Part shown: piece by piece, positions 36,135 to 45,058 of the stretch
How positions within the stretch are numbered: the stretch's first letter is position 1
How the letters are laid out: every line of letters begins with the position of its first letter
NCBI RefSeq assembly: GCF_042684585.1
Contig: NZ_JBHULS010000005.1
Location: forward strand, 52,031-116,030
Direction of reading: 5' to 3'
Length of the DNA: 64,000 nt
Source of the DNA: Algorimicrobium sediminis
GTDB taxonomy: Bacteria; Bacteroidota; Bacteroidia; Flavobacteriales; Flavobacteriaceae
Notes under the pieces: model-generated
Database searches by the model: none
What the model saw: only the letters and a program-made list of their open reading frames with translations
Told to the model about the DNA's origin: nothing
Made by a program: the position numbers and the translations under genes

Positions 36135-36576
36135 TTTGGGAAGATTTTATCATGCCGGAAATAACGCCTCTGCAAACCAATTCGTTTTTTGCGTTTTTAA
36201 GACTTACTCGACATTTAAGTTTGTTAAACCTAAAATATATTTTTTCAGAATATACGGTAACCAATTCCTTTGGCATAACTGGTAGAAAAAAATCTATTTG
36301 ACTGCCAGTAAGGGCTACGTTAGTATTAGTTACAGTTTCTTTTTTGCAGTGTGCTAAATAAATTCCTAAAGAAACAAGACCTATTTGTGCCATACATTCT
36401 GTTAAAATAACGCCGGGTGTTACGGGGTTATTCTTAAAATGTCCGGCGTAAAAAAAGGCATTTTCTCTAAACAGATACTGCCCAGTAATGTTATTTTCGG
36501 ATACAGCTGTAATGGCATCGACAAACAAAAAAGGTTCTTGGTAGGGTAGCAGCGATATAATTTGTTTTGATGTCAT
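36124..36576 (-). CDS. 3-hydroxyacyl-ACP dehydratase (FabZ-like hotdog)
   Basis: A 150-aa hotdog-fold protein with LPYQEPFLFVDAI and GHFKNNPVTPGVILTECMAQ; H46 and E60 fit the FabZ catalytic pair. It removes water from 3-hydroxyacyl-ACP in the chain-building cycle. Overlaps the ketosynthase gene by 11 nt; 45 bp after the enoyl reductase gene. Confidence 0.88.
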   Translation of the reverse strand: MTSKQIISLLPYQEPFLFVDAITAVSENNITGQYLFRENAFFYAGHFKNNPVTPGVILTECMAQIGLVSLGIYLAHCKKETVTNTNVALTGSQIDFFLPVMPKELVTVYSEKIYFRFNKLKCRVSLKNAKNELVCRGVISGMIKSSQNET

Positions 36577-36621
36577 GTTCTAGTTGTTTAAACGGGTAGT
36601 TTTAGTGTAATTCGTTTGAAA

Positions 36622-37419
36622 TCAGGATATGTGTTCGCCGCCGTCTACAGGTATTATACTGCCATTTATCCAGCTTGCCTCGTCTGTGCATAACAAATAA
36701 GCCACATTGGCAACGGCTTCTGCAGTGGTTAATTGTTTAAAGGGATTTCTTTGCAGGCTGTGCTTTATAATAGTTTGAGCGTTGGGTATTTTACGTAACG
36801 ACGCCGTATCTGTTACACCAGCCTGTATGCAATTAGCACGAATGCCATAGGGTGCGAATTCTAAAGCTATATGTCTGCTTATGGCTTCTAGTGCTACTTT
36901 GGCAGCCGAAACAGCCGCATAATGTTTCCATGCCTTGGTATTTCCTTCACTTGTAAAACTAATAATGCGTGTATCCTTTGCGCATAAGTTGGCGTTAAAA
37001 ACATCCGAGGTCCAGTTGTATAAACTAATGGCCATGGCGTTTATGGTAATTGTAAAATCGTCCTCCTTTAAAGTTGGTTGCCTAGCATCCGTCATAGGTT
37101 TCAAGTTGCCTTTAGCAATGCTGTGTATGAGGGTTCTAATTTTGCCTTTTTCGCCTAAAATTGAGCCTAATTCTGCTATAACATCTTTTCTTTTTTCTGG
37201 GTTGGTGGCATCTAAATTAAAGGATTTGAACTGGACACCACTGGCTTTAATATCATTAAAATGTGCTGTAATTTCTGGCAGTTGCGCGCGGGAGTTTCTA
37301 TGAACCACACAAATATGCATGCCATGCGCCGCCAATTTTTTAGCTGTTGCTAATCCTAATCCGCTGGAACCTCCCAAAATAAGTGCCCAGTAGTTTTTGT
37401 GTTCAAAAGTGTTTACCAT
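36622..37419 (-). CDS. Enoyl-ACP reductase-like SDR (FabI/FabL type)
   Basis: A 265-aa SDR with LILGGSSGLGLATAKKLA (residues 13-30). The catalytic pair is Y167 and K174 with Y-x6-K spacing, the mark of enoyl-ACP reductases such as FabI and FabL; ketoreductases have Y-x3-K. The C-terminal NGSIIPVDGGEH is FabL-like. It would saturate the enoyl-ACP. Its start overlaps the type III PKS end by 7 nt. Confidence 0.78.
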   Translation of the reverse strand: MVNTFEHKNYWALILGGSSGLGLATAKKLAAHGMHICVVHRNSRAQLPEITAHFNDIKASGVQFKSFNLDATNPEKRKDVIAELGSILGEKGKIRTLIHSIAKGNLKPMTDARQPTLKEDDFTITINAMAISLYNWTSDVFNANLCAKDTRIISFTSEGNTKAWKHYAAVSAAKVALEAISRHIALEFAPYGIRANCIQAGVTDTASLRKIPNAQTIIKHSLQRNPFKQLTTAEAVANVAYLLCTDEASWINGSIIPVDGGEHIS

Positions 37420-38465
37420 TCTAATAAAATACGTTGCGCTGAAAATCCGGGACCAAAACTTAACATTAAGCCCCTGCCTCCTTGCGGTAAATTTTTATCC
37501 ATAAAGCGTTCCAAAACATACAGGACAGTAGCGCTACTTAAATTGCCGTAAAGTTTTAATACTGCTTTGGTATCGTCTATATTTTTGCCTAATGCACCAA
37601 ATAAATCCTCTACGGTTTGCACAATTTTTTTTCCGCCGGGATGAAAAATGAGATGCTGTATATCCTGAATTGTTAAGTTGTTTTTAGCTAAAAAAGGATG
37701 AATTATTTTGGGGAAATGTGCGGCAATGGTTTCTGGTACGGAAACATCTAAAATCATTTGTAGTCCTGTGTTTACCAACTTGAAACCCATTATTTGTTCG
37801 GTGTTATAGAAATGGTACATGGCCTCATCTTTAATAGTAGGACCTATATCGTTTTCATAAGAACTTAAAATAACGCTGGAGGCACCATCGCCAAAAATAG
37901 CCGCGCTTACAATGTTAGCCATTGAAAAATCGTCTAGCTGAAAGGTAGCTGTTGGGGCTTCAACAGCTACCACGGCAGCACGTTTGTTGGGGTTAGCTTT
38001 TAAAAAGTTTTTGGCGTAAATAATACCCGAAACGCCCGCGGCGCAACCCATTTCGGTAACTGGTAGTCGCACAATATCTTGTTTCATGTGTAATTTGTTT
38101 ATTAAATACGCATCTAAAGACGGAATCATGATTCCTGTACAACTTACCGTTATTATAAAATCGATATCCTTGGGTTTTAAACGGGCTTTTTCTAAAGATT
38201 TTGCTAGCGCTTCTTCTGCTAAAGCAATAGCCGCTGTAACGTAAAGGTCATTTTTTTCTTCAAAAGATGTTTTCATGAAAACCTCGGTCGGATTCATAAT
38301 AGAATACCGTTTATCTACGCCGGCATTTTCGAAAATTTTTACAACTTTTCGTTTAAATCGGCTATTCTGTCCATCTAGCCAAATATCCAGAAATGGGAGG
38401 ATTTCCGCGGTTGTTTTGTTATATTTTGGTAGCTGCTTTGCTACCGATGTTATTTTTACAGCCAT
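37413..38465 (-). CDS. Type III polyketide synthase
   Basis: A 350-aa chalcone/stilbene-synthase-family enzyme. Triad C141 (MGCAAGVSG), H275 (FHPGGKK) and N308 (YGNLSSAT) is intact and the C-terminal LSFGPGFSA loop is present. It extends an acyl starter with malonyl-CoA and cyclises it, typically to alkylresorcinols or alkylpyrones. I choose the ATG at 38465 (MAVKITSV) over the upstream one at 38504 because it overlaps the methyltransferase stop as TAATG, fitting translational coupling. The product is not known. Confidence 0.93.
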   Translation of the reverse strand: MAVKITSVAKQLPKYNKTTAEILPFLDIWLDGQNSRFKRKVVKIFENAGVDKRYSIMNPTEVFMKTSFEEKNDLYVTAAIALAEEALAKSLEKARLKPKDIDFIITVSCTGIMIPSLDAYLINKLHMKQDIVRLPVTEMGCAAGVSGIIYAKNFLKANPNKRAAVVAVEAPTATFQLDDFSMANIVSAAIFGDGASSVILSSYENDIGPTIKDEAMYHFYNTEQIMGFKLVNTGLQMILDVSVPETIAAHFPKIIHPFLAKNNLTIQDIQHLIFHPGGKKIVQTVEDLFGALGKNIDDTKAVLKLYGNLSSATVLYVLERFMDKNLPQGGRGLMLSFGPGFSAQRILLEW

Positions 38466-39178
38466 TATTTTTTTTGAATTATCCATTGGTACCGGAAAGC
38501 CCATTTCCAGCTTATTTTAGGCGTTGCGTTTAGTTGTTTAGAGAAGGCAATTAGTTCCTTACGCTTAAATCCGCGTAAAATGGATGTAAGGCCATCATCT
38601 ATTATCATTTGGTTTTTTATGGGTATGCATACTATTTTAAACAAATAATAAGCCCAGGCATGCCTGTGTAAATCGTTAATAATTATGCCTAGCTTGGCTT
38701 TCTGGGTTAGCTTGGTTAGGAGTTTTGTAATTTGTTCGTTTTCAAAATGATGTAGGAATAATGTAGCTAGCACAATGTCGTATTCTAGCGCATCAAATTG
38801 TTCCGATAAAATATTGCAAGCCACATAGCTAATGTTGGGATAGGCTTCCGATAATTGTTGGGCATAAACAACCGCCTCTTTATTGGCATCTACACCTATT
38901 AACTGAAACGTGTAGCCTTCCTTTTGTCCGTACTTGGCTATTCGTCTTAAAATATCGCCTCCGCCACAGCCTAAATCGATAATGGTAAGTGGTCGGTTTT
39001 TTGGGTAATTTGCTAAAAGGGATTTTAAAGCATTAAGTGTTACAGCGTTGCCGCCCAGCCATTTATTAATATTAGCTAGGGTGTTTAGGGTATCGTGCAG
39101 AATTGGACCTTCTATGGAAAAATCGTCCATAATTTCGGCATCATTTGTTCGGTATGTTGTGTTTATTAATTTACGCAT
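38465..39178 (-). CDS. Class I SAM-dependent methyltransferase
   Basis: A 237-aa methyltransferase with motif I LTIIDLGCGGGDILRRI (about residues 59-75), motif II LIGVDANKEAV and a motif-IV-like YDIVLATLFLHHF. Between an FAD oxidoreductase and a type III PKS, it most likely methylates the phenolic product, as in the srsABC pathway of Streptomyces. TAATG overlaps on both sides show co-translation. Confidence 0.9.
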   Translation of the reverse strand: MRKLINTTYRTNDAEIMDDFSIEGPILHDTLNTLANINKWLGGNAVTLNALKSLLANYPKNRPLTIIDLGCGGGDILRRIAKYGQKEGYTFQLIGVDANKEAVVYAQQLSEAYPNISYVACNILSEQFDALEYDIVLATLFLHHFENEQITKLLTKLTQKAKLGIIINDLHRHAWAYYLFKIVCIPIKNQMIIDDGLTSILRGFKRKELIAFSKQLNATPKISWKWAFRYQWIIQKK

Positions 39179-40320
39179 TATACAACCATGGGTTTGCCGT
39201 GGGTTTTAGTTATTATTTTGGGTAGTAAACCAGGGATTTGTTGGGCCAATGGCATGAGCGTGTTGGCCAGAGTGCTGTTGTTTAAAATAGAAGCGGTAAT
39301 ATGTCCAGCTTGTAGTCTGCTTTTAAATTCCTTGTTCCAAGCCATTTTGTACGCTTGTTCCAGACTTGCTCGCGATGTTATCTGACCATTAAAATAGGCT
39401 AACAGTAAGGTAGCAGCCATTTGAGCGCTTCTAATAGCCATACTCATGCCATTGCCACATAACGGATGAATTAAACCAGCAGAATCGCCACACATAATAA
39501 TATGGTTTTCTATAGGGTTCTTATTTGAAAATGAAATCTGACTTATCGTTAGCGGTGCTTTAAACACCGATTTACCAGACTCCAAAACCGTTTTTATATG
39601 GTTGTTTTTAAATAGTATAGCTTCTTGAAAGCTGTTAACGTCTTTATAAGCTTTAAAGGTTTTAAATTGAGTAATGTAGCACAAATTAATTAAGTCATTT
39701 TCTATTTTTGATATGCCGCAATAGCCGCCATTAAAATTATGAAGCGCTACTAAACCATCGGGAAAATGACCTTCAAGATGGGTTTTTACTGCTAAAAAAG
39801 GCGATTTTCGGTTCATAAAAGGGCGGTTAAGCTTTACGTCCAGATTGGAACGCTTACCGTGAGCACCAATAACAAATAACGCCTTGTAAGTAGCTTTTTT
39901 TGTTTCTACCACAAATGTATTGTTTGTAAAGGTAATATTAGTTACCGTGTCTTTTATTAGCTCCACGCCACTGTTTGTGGCTTTTTTTGCTAAAGCATGA
40001 TCCAAGGTAAATCTGCTTATACCAAATCCACCCAAAGGCAAAGCGGCTTTTATTTGCTTGTTTTTAGAAGTGGATAATTGAAGCATATCTATTTTATGAG
40101 CGCCCAAAGCAAATACATCAATATTTAAGAAAGTAAGATACGGAAGGACTTCGTTCGAAATGTATTCGCCACAAACCTTATGTTTGGGAAACTTGTTTTT
40201 TTCAATAAGTAAAACCTTCACACCAGCATTAGATAAATGTATAGCGGCAGTTAATCCTGCCAAACCACCTCCAATAATAATTACCGAAAAAGACGCATAT
40301 TGTGTTTTCAAGCCGCGCAC
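39178..40320 (-). CDS. FAD-dependent oxidoreductase (geranylgeranyl-reductase/monooxygenase-like)
   Basis: A 380-aa flavoprotein: FAD motif IIIGGGLAGLTAAIHL (about residues 14-29), CGEYISNEV, and GDSAGLIHPLCGNGMSMAIRSA near residue 290. This matches the halogenase/geranylgeranyl-reductase/aromatic hydroxylase superfamily. In this operon it probably hydroxylates or reduces the polyketide product. First gene of the eight-gene operon; its stop overlaps the methyltransferase start (TAATG). Confidence 0.88.
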   Translation of the reverse strand: MRGLKTQYASFSVIIIGGGLAGLTAAIHLSNAGVKVLLIEKNKFPKHKVCGEYISNEVLPYLTFLNIDVFALGAHKIDMLQLSTSKNKQIKAALPLGGFGISRFTLDHALAKKATNSGVELIKDTVTNITFTNNTFVVETKKATYKALFVIGAHGKRSNLDVKLNRPFMNRKSPFLAVKTHLEGHFPDGLVALHNFNGGYCGISKIENDLINLCYITQFKTFKAYKDVNSFQEAILFKNNHIKTVLESGKSVFKAPLTISQISFSNKNPIENHIIMCGDSAGLIHPLCGNGMSMAIRSAQMAATLLLAYFNGQITSRASLEQAYKMAWNKEFKSRLQAGHITASILNNSTLANTLMPLAQQIPGLLPKIITKTHGKPMVV

Positions 40321-40649
40321 TGTTTTTAAAATTTTACTAAAGATAACGTGTTTTAACTTGAAAATGAATTAGAAGCATTATAATATTCTGTTTTATGGGC
40401 TTCATTTACGGTATTTTAATTTTAAGTAGCTTTTTTTTAGCCGATTTATGGCTGTTTGGGGCAAGCCTATATTACAGGGTGCTTTAGGAATATTTAGTTC
40501 AATTTTAGGTTTATAAATGGTTTGAAAGTGGTATCAAGCTGTTTGAAATTTTAGAATGTTGGTTTGTAAACTAAAAAAGCCCTGAAACAGGGCTTTTAGG
40601 TTTAAAAAATAAATAGTAAAAACTAGAATTATTTGATAGGCATTTGCTT
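40321..40649. other. Intergenic region between PKS operon and katG
   Basis: About 330 bp holding the PKS operon upstream region and the katG terminator at 40575-40597. No exact TAnnTTTG box was found for the operon; TATCTTTA at 40338-40345 (minus strand) is the closest. Confidence 0.5.
40573..40600 (-). terminator. Intrinsic terminator of katG
   Basis: Perfect 10-bp stem AAAAGCCCTG / CAGGGCTTTT with a 3-nt loop; on the minus strand it continues into a six-T run. Confidence 0.9.
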
Positions 40650-42905
40650 CTAGCTTTGTGATAAATCGAATCTGTCCGCATTCATCACTTTGGTCCATGC
40701 GTTTACAAAATCGGTTATAAATTTTTCTTTATGATCATCTTGAGCATATACTTCGGAGTAGGCGCGTAAAATAGAATTAGAGCCAAATACCAAGTCTATG
40801 CGTGTAGCTGTCCATTTTACTTGGCCTGTTTTACGATCGCGAATGTTGTACAAGCCCTTTTCGGTTGGTTCCCAACTGTTATTCATGTCGGTTAAATTAA
40901 CAAAGAAATCAGTGCTTAATACACCCGGTTTATCTGTAAAAACACCGTGTTTTGTGTTGCCGTAGTTGGTGTTTAACATTCTCATGCCACCTACAAGAAC
41001 CGTCATTTCTGGAGCTGTTAATCCCATTAGCTGGGTTCTGTCTAGTAGCAACTCCTCTGGGCTTACTACATAGTCTTTTTTGCTCCAGTTTCTGTAACCA
41101 TCTGCAAGTGGCTCAAGTGGTTTAAACGATTCGGCATCTGTTTGGTTGTCGGTGGCATCGCCACGACCAGGAGCAAAAGGTACCGTAATGTTGTAACCGC
41201 CAGCGCTGGCTGCTTTTTCAATACCTACATTACCAGCTAAAACAATTGTATCCGCTACGCTAATATTATATTGTTTGGCTATTGGTTCTAAAACGGCTAA
41301 TACGCGCGCGAGTCTTTCAGGTTCATTGCCTTCCCAGTTTTTTTGTGGGGCTAAACGAATACGGGCGCCATTTGCACCACCACGTTTGTCCGATTGGCGG
41401 TATGTACGGGCACTATCCCATGCGGTTGCAACCATTTCTGAAATAGATAAACCAGAAGCCGCAATTGCGTCTTTTACCTCATCTACGTTGTAATTAGACG
41501 TTCCGGCAGGAACTGGATCTTGCCAAATTAAATCTTCTTGTGGGGCATCTGGGCCAACATAGCGCGTTTTTGGACCCATATCGCGGTGTGTTAATTTAAA
41601 CCAAGCACGGGCAAAGGTTTCTGAAAAATAATCGTGATCCTTCATGAATTTCAATGAAATTTCTTTGTAAACAGGATCCATCTTCATGGCCATATCAGCG
41701 TCCGTCATCATGGGGTTTAGTTTGATGCTTGGGTCTTCAACATCTACTGGTTTGTCTGCTTCTTTTATAGATACAGGTTCCCATTGCCAAGCACCGGCTG
41801 GACTTTTAACAAGCTCCCAATCGTGTTTAAATAGCATATCAAAATACCCGGCATCCCACTTGGTTGGATGTGTTGTCCAAGCGCCTTCAAGTCCACTGGT
41901 AACCGTATATCTGCCTTTACCTGTTTTATGAGGGTTGTGCCAGCCTAAACCTTGTTCTTCCAAATTGGCTGCTTCTGGTTCTGGTCCTAACAAGCTAGCA
42001 TCGCCATTTCCGTGGGTTTTCCCAACGGTATGGCCACCCGCTGTTAAAGCAACTGTTTCCTCGTCGTTCATAGCCATTCGTGCAAAGGTTTCGCGCACAT
42101 GGGCTGCCGTTTTTAAAGGGTCAGGTACACCATTTACACCTTCTGGATTAACGTAAATTAGCCCCATTTGAACGGCAGCCAATGGGTTATCCATAGTTTT
42201 AGGGTCGTCTATATCGTCGTAACGTTCATTACTTGGTGCTAACCATTCTTTTTCTGCACCCCAGTAGGTGTCTTTTTCTGGATGCCAAATATCTTCTCTT
42301 CCAAAGCTAAATCCGAACGTTTTTAGTCCCATGTTTTCGTAGGCAATGGTGCCGGCCAAAATAATTAAATCGGCCCAACTTACTTTGTTGCCGTATTTTT
42401 TCTTAATTGGCCATAATAAACGTCTGGCTTTATCCAAACTTACGTTGTCTGGCCAAGAGTTAAGCGGGGCAAAACGCTGACTTCCAGATTCACCGCCACC
42501 ACGGCCATCAGAGATTCTGTACGTACCAGCTGCATGCCATGATAAACGAATAAACAAACCGCCATAATGACCCCAGTCTGCAGGCCACCAATCCTGGCTA
42601 TCCGTCATGAGTGCATGTAAATCTTTTTTTAGTTGCGGAACATCTAGTTTTTTTAGTTCTTCACGATAATTAAAATTTGGTCCTAGCGGATTGGTTTTGG
42701 TATCGTGCTGGTGCAAAATATCTAAATTTAAAGCATTTGGCCACCATGCCATTGTAGGTGTTTTTGTTGAGGTGTTACCACCGTGCATTACCGGACATTT
42801 AGCTGCAGGCGCTTCTTGGTTGGTTTCTGCCATAACTGCTTTATTACTGGCGTCTTGGTGGTAAGGGCAGCCGTTTGCGGCTTCAGAATTTTTGTTAGGT
42901 TCCAT
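40650..42905 (-). CDS. katG: Catalase-peroxidase KatG
   Basis: A 751-aa two-domain haem enzyme. The distal active site WHAAGTYR (with the Arg-Trp-His set) is at about residues 122-132, followed by GRGGGESGSQRFAPLNSW; the proximal haem ligand lies in TAGGHTVGKTHG. The second, non-catalytic domain follows from about 430. It breaks down hydrogen peroxide. The length is normal for the family. A TAAATTTG promoter box lies upstream. Confidence 0.98.
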   Translation of the reverse strand: MEPNKNSEAANGCPYHQDASNKAVMAETNQEAPAAKCPVMHGGNTSTKTPTMAWWPNALNLDILHQHDTKTNPLGPNFNYREELKKLDVPQLKKDLHALMTDSQDWWPADWGHYGGLFIRLSWHAAGTYRISDGRGGGESGSQRFAPLNSWPDNVSLDKARRLLWPIKKKYGNKVSWADLIILAGTIAYENMGLKTFGFSFGREDIWHPEKDTYWGAEKEWLAPSNERYDDIDDPKTMDNPLAAVQMGLIYVNPEGVNGVPDPLKTAAHVRETFARMAMNDEETVALTAGGHTVGKTHGNGDASLLGPEPEAANLEEQGLGWHNPHKTGKGRYTVTSGLEGAWTTHPTKWDAGYFDMLFKHDWELVKSPAGAWQWEPVSIKEADKPVDVEDPSIKLNPMMTDADMAMKMDPVYKEISLKFMKDHDYFSETFARAWFKLTHRDMGPKTRYVGPDAPQEDLIWQDPVPAGTSNYNVDEVKDAIAASGLSISEMVATAWDSARTYRQSDKRGGANGARIRLAPQKNWEGNEPERLARVLAVLEPIAKQYNISVADTIVLAGNVGIEKAASAGGYNITVPFAPGRGDATDNQTDAESFKPLEPLADGYRNWSKKDYVVSPEELLLDRTQLMGLTAPEMTVLVGGMRMLNTNYGNTKHGVFTDKPGVLSTDFFVNLTDMNNSWEPTEKGLYNIRDRKTGQVKWTATRIDLVFGSNSILRAYSEVYAQDDHKEKFITDFVNAWTKVMNADRFDLSQS

Positions 42906-42944
42906 ATGTTGTTAATTTTAGGGTTTCACTTATTTTAATTGGCT

Positions 42945-42952
42945 CAAATTTA
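42945..42952 (-). promoter_or_regulatory. -7 promoter box of katG
   Basis: TAAATTTG on the minus strand, about 40 bp before the katG ATG; a TTTG at 42969-42972 may be the -33 element (16-nt spacing). Confidence 0.5.
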
Positions 42953-43285
42953 GAGATACTTTATGCAGCAAAAACGAATTACCGATTTTTTAATACTATT
43001 TATAAATAACTAAAAACTATCGTGCTTAAAAAAACAATAGTTTTTAAGTATTAAAATATTTCTTTACTCCAGCAAGAAATTTATGGGCATCGTTTTTTAG
43101 ATAAACTATTTTAAAGCAAGGCCTTTAAACTAGCGGTAATTTACGAAATAAAAAGGAGCTAGTTTAATACGCCTAATTTTTGGACGGTTTAATTAGCTGT
43201 TTCGGAAAATGCAACTGTGGTAGTTTTCTGCGATGGGCGTGTTTGTGTAATTATTATAAAAACCTGTTTGAATTTTTTAGGGAAG
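42953..43285. other. Intergenic region upstream of katG
   Basis: About 330 bp without a gene. Only a 7-bp inverted repeat, TTTAAAG/CTTTAAA (43110-43129), stands out; meaning unknown. Confidence 0.5.
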
Positions 43286-44764
43286 CTAATCTTTTTTTGT
43301 CTGATGTGTTTTCGATTCTGTCAAGCAACGTCCTCGTGGCTTATTAGCTTTATGAAGTACAATTTCAGAATGTAAAAATTCAGCAGCGGCAGCAGAGTCT
43401 TTTACTTTTATGGCGCTCCGGCTTAACATGTCTTTTTCAAAGGTTGGTAAAACGCTGTGTCTTAAACCTTGGGTACGCCAAGAAGTGCTGGTTTTACAAT
43501 AAGAAAAAATTGTGCGTGCCAGCAAAAGGGCGTCTAGCAGGGCTTGATTAGCACCTTGTCCTTTAAACGGACTCATGGGGTGTGCGGCATCGCCAATTAA
43601 GGTAACGGCCTGGGCTTCTTCAAAATTGGTGGTTTTTAGAAGTGCGCGATCGTAAACAGGATAACCTGATATTTTGTTTTCATGAGTAGCGGCAATTATT
43701 TCTGGAATGGGACTGTGCCATTTGGTGCGCAAAATAGCTTCGGCTTTCAGGGCTTCCGATCCTTGTTTGCTTAATTGTTTGGCGGCTGCCTCTGTAATAG
43801 GAAAGCTTAACTGCCACATAACACTGTGCTGGGTAAACGGCATAACGTAAATCCGATCATGCCCATTGGCAGTTTGAAACACGGTTTGCGAGTCCAATAA
43901 GTTACTTGAAATATTAGTAAGCGCGGATAGCGGACAAATACCTAAAATAACCATACAGTTTAAGTACCGCAACGGCGTAATCCCTTTACGGCCAAATAAA
44001 GCCTTGCGTACGGTACTCCGTATGCCATCTGCACCCACAATTAAATTGGTTTGCACTATTTTTTCTTCACCATTAACAGAAAAGCGTAAGGTGTTTTTTC
44101 CTGTTTTAGAGCTGCTAAAATCAATTAACTGATGTCCCCAAAATACATTGTTTGTTGTGCCTAATTGCTCTAGCAAAGCCATACGCAAAGCTTGTCTGGC
44201 AATGTGGATATTAGTGCGTTTTGCTGTTTTAGTTTCCTTGGATTCCAACCATTTTCTCATACCCCATTCGCCAACAATAGTACCATTGGTGTTGTGTACA
44301 ACATGCCTTGTAGATACAATGCCTTCTTCTAAAGAAAAAATGCCAAAGCCAGCAATGGCTTTACTAGCTTGTTGTAAGGTAAGGCCATAACCTTGCGAGC
44401 GAACATTAAAATGTGTGTCGCGTTCAAATAATGAAAACGGAATACCACGGTGTAAACAAGCAACTGCTAAAGCCACGCCGCCAATACCAGCGCCTATAAT
44501 GGCTACGTGTGGTAGGTGTTCTGTATCTGGTTTGGTTGGAGCTTCAGCCTTAATTAATCCGGAGCCTTGGCAAGACGGGCAATTGTATAAATGGCCTTTA
44601 GGTTTTACTGGTGGCGTTCCCTGTTTGCCAGATTTTTCAAAATGATAACAAGCAGCCTTATATTGCAGACGCACTTTTTTACGCAAGCGCTGTCTCTGTT
44701 TTCCGCGACCACGGCAAGCGGGGCAAATAGTCCAGTTGGTTTTGGTTTGGTTGTTTGCTTTCAC
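43286..44764 (-). CDS. FAD monooxygenase fused to a DnaJ-type zinc motif
   Basis: A 492-aa protein. Residues 1-75 hold two CxxCxGxG motifs, CPACRGRG (from C14) and CPSCQGSG (from C62), separated by a basic helix. This is half of a DnaJ zinc centre pattern and could bind one Zn. From residue 87 a group A aromatic hydroxylase follows: VAIIGAGIGG (FAD), LIVGADGIRS (DG motif) and LIGDAAHPMSPFKGQGANQALLD (GD motif). It probably hydroxylates an aromatic or similar substrate with NAD(P)H and O2. The zinc part may bind RNA or protein; its purpose is unclear. Confidence 0.85.
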   Translation of the reverse strand: MKANNQTKTNWTICPACRGRGKQRQRLRKKVRLQYKAACYHFEKSGKQGTPPVKPKGHLYNCPSCQGSGLIKAEAPTKPDTEHLPHVAIIGAGIGGVALAVACLHRGIPFSLFERDTHFNVRSQGYGLTLQQASKAIAGFGIFSLEEGIVSTRHVVHNTNGTIVGEWGMRKWLESKETKTAKRTNIHIARQALRMALLEQLGTTNNVFWGHQLIDFSSSKTGKNTLRFSVNGEEKIVQTNLIVGADGIRSTVRKALFGRKGITPLRYLNCMVILGICPLSALTNISSNLLDSQTVFQTANGHDRIYVMPFTQHSVMWQLSFPITEAAAKQLSKQGSEALKAEAILRTKWHSPIPEIIAATHENKISGYPVYDRALLKTTNFEEAQAVTLIGDAAHPMSPFKGQGANQALLDALLLARTIFSYCKTSTSWRTQGLRHSVLPTFEKDMLSRSAIKVKDSAAAAEFLHSEIVLHKANKPRGRCLTESKTHQTKKD

Positions 44765-45029
44765 TGGTAAAATAAGGTTTGGTGTAACGTACGACGGTTA
44801 TGGCTGGCTACGCATTAATACACGAATGCAAAACTAGGGTTAAAATTAAATATTTTTAAATAATTCTATTCTAAATAGCCTGCTTAGTACCATTTAAGTT
44901 TTACCGAGTATTTTATTGGGTGCGTTTCTGCTGGGTTATTTATAAACGGTATTTTAAGTACCAAATTTGTAGTCTGTAGGACGAAGCTCTTTTAAAATAT
45001 ATTTAAGCCATAAATCCTGTTGTAATCCG

Positions 45030-45037
45030 TACTTTTG
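45030..45037 (+). promoter_or_regulatory. -7 promoter box of the ABC exporter
   Basis: TACTTTTG, 21 bp before the chosen ATG at 45059. It overlaps the TTG at 45035, which rules that codon out as the start. Confidence 0.55.
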
Positions 45038-45058
45038 CAAACATTTAGCTTTAAAAAT

